In this document: in pieces, positions 22,185 through 28,793 of the stretch
How positions within the stretch are numbered: the stretch's first letter is position 1
Layout of the letters: every line of letters begins with the position of its first letter
Source of the DNA: a virus
IMG/VR virus record: IMGVR_UViG_3300031702_000038
Location: 1 to 28,793 of that record
Direction: 5' to 3' (one strand)
Length of the DNA: 28,793 bases
Program-made: the position numbers and the translations under genes
The notes under the pieces: generated by a model
Database searches by the model: none
Told to the model about the DNA's origin: nothing
Seen by the model: only the letters and a program-made list of their open reading frames with translations

Positions 22185-24329
22185 TTAGTCTTTAGCGCAG
22201 ATGATTACATTAATGTATTTTGGAGCGAATGATGTAGGTGTTGTTGAACCACTGGCTCCCGGAGTTGTTGAACCACTGGCTCCCGGAGTTGTTGAACCCG
22301 TAGCACCCGGAGTTGCTGAACTTACACTACCTGACATACCATGGGAGTGAGATTGACCTCCGCCTGTATAATAGCCCCAATAGTTCTTACCACCAGTTGC
22401 ACTGTGACCTGACTGACAGTTCTTTCCAGTATATGCCACCCCGTTAGAACCTACATATACGTTAGAACCACCAGCATGGCGGTGACTTGGCATCTGAGCT
22501 TCAGTCAATGTATGAGCAGCAGCAGACAGGTTATTGCCGTGAGTGTGAGCCGCACTTGTATGCGTGTGAGCCGCAGCAGTGTGTGTGTGGGCTGCAGCAG
22601 TGTGTGTGTGAGCAAGACTTGGTGGACTAGATAAGTCATGCGTACCACCTGTACCACCACCTGATCCACTGACTACTCGTAAAGCTTTGTCGTTCTGTGC
22701 TGTGCTTTTAGTCCAACCTGTGGGTGCAGCAGATTGATAAAACACCATCACTGTGCCACTAGGGAAAGGATCGACACCTGTAAGGTTAGCACCACTAATA
22801 GCAGGTAAAGCACCTGTTAACTTACTAGCAGCCATTGTGTTGATGTGTTCGTTGTCAATAGACCCAGCAGCATAGTGCTGTGAGTTGACTACATCATTTC
22901 CAATCTCAGAAGCACCAACAGCCCCTGCAGCAATATCCCCAGCAGTGATAGAGTTAGCAATGATATTGGCAGAACCCACCGAATTATTTGCTAGTTCACT
23001 CGCACCTACACAGTCAGCAGCTAGTTGTCCAGCGGTGATAGTGTTAGCAGCAATGTGAACAGCATCAATAGAACCGTCCACATATTGGTCAGAATCTACA
23101 GAGTTAACATTCATCATAGCTAAGTCAATGGAAGCGTTAGGCATTCCAATGTTGCCAGTGAATGTAGGAGAAGCAATTGGTGCTTTCAAGCCAATAGCAG
23201 TAGTTGTAGTAGCAGCATAGTTGGCATCATCACCAAGAGCAGCAGCCAGTTCATTCAACGTGTTAAGGGCTGCAGGGGCTGTGTCAGCTAGGGCGGCAAT
23301 AGCAGCATCTGTGTAAGCTGTAGTGGCTACCTTAGTTGTGTTATCTCCAGCTGACTGTGTAGTAGTAGTTGGGCTACCACCCAGTGCAACACTGTCTGCA
23401 ATCTTAGCAGTGGTTACGGAGTCTGCACCTAAGGCTGCAGTATCTACTGACCCAGCGGCATAATGCTCTGCATCAATTGAATCCGCAGCAAGATGTTGGC
23501 TATCAATTAAGTCGTTGGCAATACTAGAAGCATTGATACGAGCAGTAGGTATAATGCCTGAAGTAAGGTTAGCACCTGATAGGGTTGTTAGATCAACAGT
23601 GCCCCAAGTTAAGCCACCTGCATTACCTGTTTGCTTCTGTAGGTACTGTCCATTAGAACCTGCATTAGAGATATGTAAGTTATCTTCATCAACAGATTCG
23701 GAACTCATGTGTTCCAGATCAATAGATCCAGCAGCATAATGCTCACTATCAACTGCGTTATCTGCAATCTTAGCCCCAGTAACTGCATCAGCACCTAGAG
23801 CAGCCGTGTTCACATCGCCAGCAGTTATAGAGTTTGAGCCAACTCCAGCCCAACTCATAATGCCAGAACCATCTGTAGTTAATACTTGGTTAGCATCACC
23901 ATCATTGTGAGGAAATACTAACGTATAACTCGCCCCTGCTGAATGTGGGGGGGACATAAGTTTAATTCCGTGGGAGTTTACTGTACAATTTAACTGTATG
24001 TAACCATCTGTTGTACCATCACTTCTTGCTTCCAAAGAGGGAGTGCTAGATGTAGATATTAAATGTACCTTATCTGTTGTAACTGAATCGTTAGCTAGAT
24101 GTTCCGCATCAATGGAGCCAGCCGCATAGTGCTGACTATCAATAGCATCATTAGAGATCAAGGCCGATACTTCAGCGGCAGTTCTTGGCAAGGCAAAACC
24201 ACCAGCGGTAGAACCATCATGAACTACCAGAGTGTCTTTAGTTGTGTCAACAGTAACTTCACGTACGGCACCTGTGAAAGATGAATGTTCGGAAGTCGTG
24301 CCACCACGTAGTTGTAGTAATTTACTCAT
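22185..24329 (-). CDS. Tail fibre protein with Mtd-like N-terminus and His-rich tip
   Basis: 714 residues. The N-terminus (LLQLRGGTTSEHSSFTGAV, then EVTVDTTKDTLVVHDG) fits the small domain found at the start of the major tropism determinant and related receptor-binding proteins. The shaft to about residue 530 is built of degenerate repeats (DSQHYAAGSID, TAALGAD, TTAKIAD), expected to make a trimeric beta fibre. The C-terminal tip begins PFPSGTVMVFYQSAAPTGW, the start of a tail-collar-like domain. It has a run of HxH motifs (574-597), more in SHRH and SHSH, then three GASGSTTP-type repeats and a closing FAPKYINVIICAKD strand. HxH motifs bind iron in the T4 gp37 tip. Probably the distal receptor-binding fibre. 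Confidence 0.82.
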   Translation of the reverse strand: MSKLLQLRGGTTSEHSSFTGAVREVTVDTTKDTLVVHDGSTAGGFALPRTAAEVSALISNDAIDSQHYAAGSIDAEHLANDSVTTDKVHLISTSSTPSLEARSDGTTDGYIQLNCTVNSHGIKLMSPPHSAGASYTLVFPHNDGDANQVLTTDGSGIMSWAGVGSNSITAGDVNTAALGADAVTGAKIADNAVDSEHYAAGSIDLEHMSSESVDEDNLHISNAGSNGQYLQKQTGNAGGLTWGTVDLTTLSGANLTSGIIPTARINASSIANDLIDSQHLAADSIDAEHYAAGSVDTAALGADSVTTAKIADSVALGGSPTTTTQSAGDNTTKVATTAYTDAAIAALADTAPAALNTLNELAAALGDDANYAATTTTAIGLKAPIASPTFTGNIGMPNASIDLAMMNVNSVDSDQYVDGSIDAVHIAANTITAGQLAADCVGASELANNSVGSANIIANSITAGDIAAGAVGASEIGNDVVNSQHYAAGSIDNEHINTMAASKLTGALPAISGANLTGVDPFPSGTVMVFYQSAAPTGWTKSTAQNDKALRVVSGSGGGTGGTHDLSSPPSLAHTHTAAAHTHTAAAHTHTSAAHTHGNNLSAAAHTLTEAQMPSHRHAGGSNVYVGSNGVAYTGKNCQSGHSATGGKNYWGYYTGGGQSHSHGMSGSVSSATPGATGSTTPGASGSTTPGASGSTTPTSFAPKYINVIICAKD
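22243..22314 (-). repeat. 24-bp tandem repeat, three copies, in fibre tip
   Basis: Units at 22243-22266 and 22267-22290 are identical; the third, 22291-22314, differs at a few bases. They encode eight-residue GASGSTTP repeats near the C-terminus of the fibre. The exact identity of two copies implies recent duplication, so copy number may vary between relatives. Confidence 0.85.
22536..22610 (-). repeat. 21-bp tandem repeat encoding HxH motifs
   Basis: Three 21-bp units (22590-22610, 22569-22589, 22548-22568) encode HTHTAAA, HTHTAAA and HTHTSAA, followed by a partial HTHG unit (22536-22547). In a trimer each HxH pair could give six histidines around one metal, as in the T4 long-fibre tip. Confidence 0.8.
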
Positions 24330-24331
24330 TG

Positions 24332-26875
24332 TTATAGACCTCCAAAGTCCATCTGTAAGTTAGTACCAGATACAGTACCGATATTTGTCAAGTTGTTATT
24401 CTGACCATCTAAAGTGCCAGCTAATTGAGGGGATGTGTCACCAGCTACAGACGCTATGCCAGCAGCAATAGATGCCCATACACTACTGGTGTAATATTTC
24501 AAAGTGTTTACACCAGAGGAAGAGTCATACCATAAGTCACCAGAATCAGGGCTAGAAGGAGCCGAAGAAGAAATAGTGTATTGATTTGCATATCTATTAA
24601 CGTCAGCTATAGAAGCACCAACTGTATTAACATTGGCTATTGAGCCACCTACTAAATTAACATTGGCTATTGAGCCAGCAGCTAAGTTTATATTAGCAGC
24701 ATTAGATACTACAGAGTTAATGTTAGAAGCATTACCTGCTACAGAATTAATGTTAGAAGAATTAGATACTGCGGAGTTAATGTTAGAAGCATTAGATACT
24801 GCAGAGTTTATGTTAGAAGAGTTTGAAACTGCAGAGTTTATGTTAGAAGCATTGGATACTGCAGAATTAATGTTAGTTGAATTTCCAGCAACGCTGGTTA
24901 CATTTGCAGATATACCAGCAACAGTAGTTACATTAGCGGATATGCCAGCAACAGTGTTAACATTTGCAATGGCATTACCTACAACCGATATTTTATTACC
25001 TACGCTTGTAGTAGTTGCTGTGGCTATAGAACCTAAGTCTTCCGTAGCGGTAAGCTGCCCACCAACAATATTAATTAAACTTTGATCAGCAGCACTAGGA
25101 GACATTGCTACCCAAGCAGATCCACTGTATACCCTCATGGCACTAGCACTGGTGCTCCAATACATTGCGCCTGTTAGTAAGGATGCCCCATCATTGTCAA
25201 CGGAAGGATTAGAACTCTTTGACCCAAGAAAACGATCATCAAATGCATCATAACTAGCAGCCGCAGCAGTAGCAGAGTTTCCTGCGTTTGTCTCACTAGT
25301 GGATGCATTAGATGCACTTGTAGCAGCAGCAGTAGCTGAACCAAGGATGGTATCAACATAGACCTTAGTGGCAGCATCTTGGTTAGTAGTAGGATCAGCT
25401 ACACCTGTAATCTTGTTAGCACCCATTGCTAAGACACCACTCATAGTGTCACCAGCTTTTAGTACCTGTAGTGCATCACCTGCATCTACATATGTCTTGT
25501 GTGCAGCGTCTGTGCCAGCCGTAGGAGCGCCTATGCCAGTAACTTTGTTGTTACCCATAGCAATGGCACCGCTCATGGTTCCACCTGCCTTAGCTAGCTT
25601 TGTAGCTATTGCAGCAGTAGTAGTAGAAGCATAGTTGGCATCATCACCCAGAGCAGCGGCTAATTCATTTAGAGTATTCAAAGCTCCCGGAGCAGAGTCT
25701 AGTACTGCAGCAACTTCGGCATCAACATAAGTCTTAGTAGCAGCATCAGAACCTTGAACAGGATTAGATAGACCAGTTACTGTGGCAGAAGTAGAAGCAT
25801 TCATATTCAATGAACCATTGATGGTTACATTAGTAAATGAACTTGTACCTGAACCTGCAGTGATATTACCAGTCACATTACCAGTAACTGCACCAGTGTG
25901 AACACCTGCAGTATTACCCGTTACGTTACCTGTTACTGCACCAGCAATTGGGCCTACAAAGTTACTAGCTGTTACTGTAGTTCCTACTACTGTACTGGCA
26001 GTAGTGTTACCAATCTGAGCATTGTTTAACGTGCCACCTGCAATGGTAGATCCGTCAATAGTACCACCATTAATGTCTGCAGTAGTAGCGACTAGTGAGG
26101 TTATGGTAGCTGCTGCTGGCGTTGATGCACCAATAATAGTTCCGTCTATAGTACCCGAATTAATGTCTGCAGTACCTGCTATAATTGCAGTAAAAGTACC
26201 AGCAGCAGGAGTAGTACCACCGATAGTAGCATCTACAGTACCTGCATTAATGTCTGCAGTTGCAGCAATAACAGAAGTAAATGTACCGACAGCAGGGGTA
26301 GTCCCACCTATAGTAGCGTCAACAGTACCAGCGTTAATATCTGCAGTAGTTGCAACTAACGTAGTGACTGTAGCGGCAGCAGGAGTAGCAGCACCAATGA
26401 CAGTAGCATCAATGTTACCCCCATTAATATCAACTGAAGCTAATGTGGATAAGCCTGTGACACCTAGTGTACCTGCAATGGTAGCATTCTCATGTACAGC
26501 TAAGGTATCAATATAACCTATACCATCAATGTATAGATTCTTGAACTCAGCACCAGCGGCACCAAGGTCAATGTCACTATCACTTACAGGAACAAATGCC
26601 CCATCTTGAATGCGTAGTTGTTCTACAGTGCCATTGCCTACTTGTACAAAGAAGCTAATACGATTATTCGCAGTATCAACTACTACTTTATTTAACGCAT
26701 CAACGTCTGCAATGAGAGGTACGTAAGCACCTTCAGTGGAAGTACCATCATGCTTATGTCCAGTTGCGTGAGTAAAGGCATCTCGTATAGCATTGTATTC
26801 TGCGTTAACGGGAGCCGCTTTGATTACTGCGTTTGCAACTATGTCTGCAACGGATTGTCTAGTATAGCCAGCCAT
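24332..26875 (-). CDS. Long repetitive tail fibre protein
   Basis: 847 residues. The N-terminal domain (about 1-130: SVADIVANAVIKAAPVNAEY, a GHKHDG motif, DIDLGAAGAEFKNLYIDG) is a type I know from tail fibres or appendages of marine podoviruses and probably attaches to the tail. Residues ~145-290 are 29-30-residue repeats (ADINAGTVDATIGGTTPA). Residues ~380-520 have three TMSGxLAMGxNKITGxxxP units, including an NTLNELAAALGDDANYA segment shared with the 714-residue fibre. Residues ~630-760 are ten-residue SNINSAV repeats, likely a trimeric coiled coil or beta spiral. A DSGDLWYDSSSG motif near 780 and a short tail follow. It starts one base after the nozzle-like gene stop and ends two bases before the other fibre. 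Confidence 0.82.
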   Translation of the reverse strand: MAGYTRQSVADIVANAVIKAAPVNAEYNAIRDAFTHATGHKHDGTSTEGAYVPLIADVDALNKVVVDTANNRISFFVQVGNGTVEQLRIQDGAFVPVSDSDIDLGAAGAEFKNLYIDGIGYIDTLAVHENATIAGTLGVTGLSTLASVDINGGNIDATVIGAATPAAATVTTLVATTADINAGTVDATIGGTTPAVGTFTSVIAATADINAGTVDATIGGTTPAAGTFTAIIAGTADINSGTIDGTIIGASTPAAATITSLVATTADINGGTIDGSTIAGGTLNNAQIGNTTASTVVGTTVTASNFVGPIAGAVTGNVTGNTAGVHTGAVTGNVTGNITAGSGTSSFTNVTINGSLNMNASTSATVTGLSNPVQGSDAATKTYVDAEVAAVLDSAPGALNTLNELAAALGDDANYASTTTAAIATKLAKAGGTMSGAIAMGNNKVTGIGAPTAGTDAAHKTYVDAGDALQVLKAGDTMSGVLAMGANKITGVADPTTNQDAATKVYVDTILGSATAAATSASNASTSETNAGNSATAAAASYDAFDDRFLGSKSSNPSVDNDGASLLTGAMYWSTSASAMRVYSGSAWVAMSPSAADQSLINIVGGQLTATEDLGSIATATTTSVGNKISVVGNAIANVNTVAGISANVTTVAGISANVTSVAGNSTNINSAVSNASNINSAVSNSSNINSAVSNASNINSAVSNSSNINSVAGNASNINSVVSNAANINLAAGSIANVNLVGGSIANVNTVGASIADVNRYANQYTISSSAPSSPDSGDLWYDSSSGVNTLKYYTSSVWASIAAGIASVAGDTSPQLAGTLDGQNNNLTNIGTVSGTNLQMDFGGL
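24601..24990 (-). repeat. 30-bp tandem repeats in fibre gene
   Basis: About 13 units with an exact 30-bp period run through this stretch; the six between 24721 and 24900 are the most alike (TGTTAGAAGCATTAGATACT on the + strand and close variants). They encode ten-residue NINSAVSNAS units. Being an uninterrupted reading frame without variable spacers, this is fibre shaft, not a CRISPR array. Confidence 0.88.
26071..26434 (-). repeat. 87-90-bp repeats in fibre gene
   Basis: The TAATRTC landmark recurs at 26071, 26161, 26248, 26335 and 26425, that is at 90, 87, 87 and 90 bases. Each unit encodes 29-30 residues of the ADINxGTxDxTIxGxxTPA type in the first half of the 847-residue fibre. Confidence 0.82.
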
Positions 26876-26876
26876 T

Positions 26877-28415
26877 TTATCTTAAATCTCCAGTGCCATA
26901 AGTTAACACTAAGCCCTGTATGCTGTGACTAGCATCTTGGCTATTAGTTACGTATTTAAAAGATACGGACTTACCAGATCCTGAGATGTTGGTTGTCCGT
27001 ATCGGGGAAGGGTTACCACTATAGATTGCTGTACTATTATAAGTAGCTTCATTGAAGTAAGCTGAAGCACCTACAGTAGTCATTGTATAGTTACTAGGGT
27101 TATATGCATCATTATCATCATAGTCATACACAGTGGACAGGACAATTTCATTATTCCCCTCTGATCTAAGGTAGGTAGTTACCTTATAAAATATCTTACG
27201 CTGTTCAGGGTTTTCCATGTACAGGAAAGGGGACTGATAAATACTAAAGATGTTCTGACCCGCAAAAGAATCTCCTGTCTCCTGCCTATGTACTTTACCT
27301 GTAGATGTGCCATGTATTACATATTCGTATTGTCCAAGGTACCCACTGGCAGCACAGGTAGCTTCAATGCCCAGTATCTGTCCAAACTCAAAGGCGAATC
27401 CCTCTTGGGCTTTTCGTATACCTCCAATGATACCCTGAGCTTCAGAGGCTGAAAAGAATATCCTGAACTGCGACTTCTGTCGGATTACAACAGAAGATAG
27501 GCCATTTAAGTCTTGTTGGAGTGAGATGTCATTGAATACAGATTGAATCTTCTTAGATATTGTCTCTAGCTCTACGTCACCAATACGACTTGTACCAGAG
27601 ATAGGGCGAATACCATCCTGACTAAGGAAGATAAGATCTCCACCAATCTCAATAACACTATCCGTAGCAAGACAACCTAGGTCGTGTGTAACACCTGTGA
27701 CTGTAAAGTTAGCAGAGCTAGTACCCTTCAATGCTTTAATACTGTTAGTTCCAAAGATGTATATAGAATCACGGAACTGCTTAACCGCTACTACGTCAAA
27801 GCCTACGTTGATTACACCAGCACCATTGCCCGTGGCAAAGTCAGTCTCGGCTAAAGGAGCACTGAAGAATAGTTTACTAGGGTGTGCAGGATCACCTGCT
27901 AAGAATAAATGGTTGGCGTAGTCTACAGCATACTTTGGATCTGTAGGCGCATTAGCATGAGTTATCTGTGTGTACGTAGTACCATCATAGGTAGCAGCAG
28001 GATTAATACCATCTGTAAGGACAGTCTTCTTTGCTGTGAAGTTAAAGTTAGTAAAGCGTACCTTGCTTACCCCTACCATTGTAGGTGAACCACCGCAGGT
28101 AACAGCTACCCATGCAGAGGTAGAGTTGTTCCATCGGTGTAAGTAGTTATTACCAGAGCTAGGCTTACGGCAAGCTAAGATACCATCATTGATACCAGCA
28201 ACTACGTTGACACCTAGAGTAGAACCTACTCCTGCGACTGTGCCATATGAATTAGCAAAACCATTAATACGCCTATAACCACCTGTTACAGCAGGTTCAT
28301 AGTTAACCATCTGAGTTGCACTACCAGGAGATTGTTCACCCTGTGCTAATACATTACGACTTGTGTCTAAGCCACCCTGACATATTACTTTGTGTACTAG
28401 TAGTTCGTCAGCCAT
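26877..28415 (-). CDS. Tail nozzle / stabilisation protein (P22 gp10-like)
   Basis: 512 residues. The N-terminus has GGLDTSRNVLAQ, then PGSATQMVNYEP and GGYRRINGF, a pattern typical of podovirus tail nozzle proteins that cap the short tail (P22 gp10, functionally T7 gp12). Repeated strands with DGxxxATYDGTTY, NHLFLAGDPAHPSKLFFS, VVAVKQFRDSIYIFG and LIFLSQDGIRPISG suggest a beta-propeller, the known fold of this family. A C-terminal beta domain follows. It lies between the adaptor-like gene and the fibres, the expected tail gene order. T7-type tail tubular protein B is the alternative name for the same role. No lytic or signal motif is seen. Confidence 0.78.
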   Translation of the reverse strand: MADELLVHKVICQGGLDTSRNVLAQGEQSPGSATQMVNYEPAVTGGYRRINGFANSYGTVAGVGSTLGVNVVAGINDGILACRKPSSGNNYLHRWNNSTSAWVAVTCGGSPTMVGVSKVRFTNFNFTAKKTVLTDGINPAATYDGTTYTQITHANAPTDPKYAVDYANHLFLAGDPAHPSKLFFSAPLAETDFATGNGAGVINVGFDVVAVKQFRDSIYIFGTNSIKALKGTSSANFTVTGVTHDLGCLATDSVIEIGGDLIFLSQDGIRPISGTSRIGDVELETISKKIQSVFNDISLQQDLNGLSSVVIRQKSQFRIFFSASEAQGIIGGIRKAQEGFAFEFGQILGIEATCAASGYLGQYEYVIHGTSTGKVHRQETGDSFAGQNIFSIYQSPFLYMENPEQRKIFYKVTTYLRSEGNNEIVLSTVYDYDDNDAYNPSNYTMTTVGASAYFNEATYNSTAIYSGNPSPIRTTNISGSGKSVSFKYVTNSQDASHSIQGLVLTYGTGDLR

Positions 28416-28419
28416 ATTA

Positions 28420-28793
28420 TTATGCTATCCCTGCAGAAGTAAGCTGACGATTCCTAACAACATAAGTTGATCTCATCTGTAAGGTATCATCCATTAATAC
28501 ATTACGCATTGCTTTAATACCATCTTCAAAAGAAGCTTGGTGCATTTGAGCACTCTGTGAGTTTGAACGGAACTGCATCATATACATCATAGCACCATCA
28601 ATGACTACATGGGAGAATCTCTCAGGTATAACACTTACATCGTTGTATAATTCAAGGCTGGAGGGGGAACTCCAATAGGTATATTCTACTTCATACGCTG
28701 CATCAGGAACTGGTGTAACACCGAAGGTAGAATTATATGTTTGGAATACTGATGTTGGAGCACTCAATCCCGTGGCTGGTGCAACATCGTCTG
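28420..28793 (-). CDS. Head-tail adaptor-like protein, 5' end outside window
   Basis: The last ~124 residues of a gene that continues past the window edge. The frame is open from 28793; a TTG at 28767 would be a poor start in mid-domain. The segment PDAAYEVEYTYWSSPSSLEL followed by VIPERFSHVVIDGAMMYMM is typical of small podovirus adaptor proteins joining portal and nozzle (T7 gp11/P22 gp4 role): beta strands with a YxxxP element, then an IPxxxxxxVIDGA helix. The position directly before the nozzle-like gene supports this. The head genes presumably lie further right. Confidence 0.68.
   Translation of the reverse strand, partial: DDVAPATGLSAPTSVFQTYNSTFGVTPVPDAAYEVEYTYWSSPSSLELYNDVSVIPERFSHVVIDGAMMYMMQFRSNSQSAQMHQASFEDGIKAMRNVLMDDTLQMRSTYVVRNRQLTSAGIA

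Noticed and set aside
24601-24990. Regular 30-bp repeats that look like a CRISPR array
   Set aside because: There are no spacers of unrelated sequence; the repeats are contiguous, degenerate and in frame within the tail fibre gene.

Overview
The window is part of a short-tailed (podovirus-like) bacteriophage genome, most likely marine. There are no ribosomal or housekeeping genes. Genes are packed with ATGA or TAATG overlaps, and the recognisable products are phage replication or recombination enzymes, ejection proteins, tail fibres and lysis genes. The B12-dependent ribonucleotide reductase, T7-type endonuclease I, viral flavin halogenase and the small lysine-rich proteins are all of kinds I associate with marine phages. 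I cannot name the genus; a cobavirus or roseophage-like podovirus is one possibility, and the host is not visible.

Layout: two converging blocks meet at a bidirectional hairpin terminator (about 3745-3802). The left block (+ strand, 1-3717) is DNA metabolism: a 5'-truncated Cas4/RecB-like PD-(D/E)XK nuclease, an acidic unknown protein, a DUF3310 protein, a T7 endonuclease I-like resolvase, a sigma70-like promoter, a 30-residue membrane peptide and the class II ribonucleotide reductase nrdJ.

The right block (- strand, 28793 down to 3823) is the late region. In transcription order: the end of a head-tail adaptor-like gene, a tail nozzle-like protein, two long repetitive tail fibres, a hairpin terminator, a Cys4 protein and a fibre-assembly chaperone-like protein. 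Next come a flavin-dependent halogenase, a cassette of five consecutive Sec-signal-peptide proteins, a membrane-anchored coiled-coil protein, a small membrane protein, a 27-residue zinc-ribbon protein, four small lysine-rich proteins, an M15-type endolysin and a holin-like protein. Last are six virion or ejection proteins, ending with one that seems to carry an ADP-ribosyltransferase domain. A conserved C-rich intergenic element occurs twice on the - strand, just before the halogenase and just before the ejection genes. It may divide the late region into transcription units. Capsid, portal, terminase and polymerase genes must lie outside the window.

The least explained parts are the exported-protein cassette (locally richer in G+C), the repeated C-rich element, the ART-like domain in an ejection protein, the 11-residue periodicity of the 675-residue protein and a [GS]LM[SA]K motif shared by four ejection proteins.
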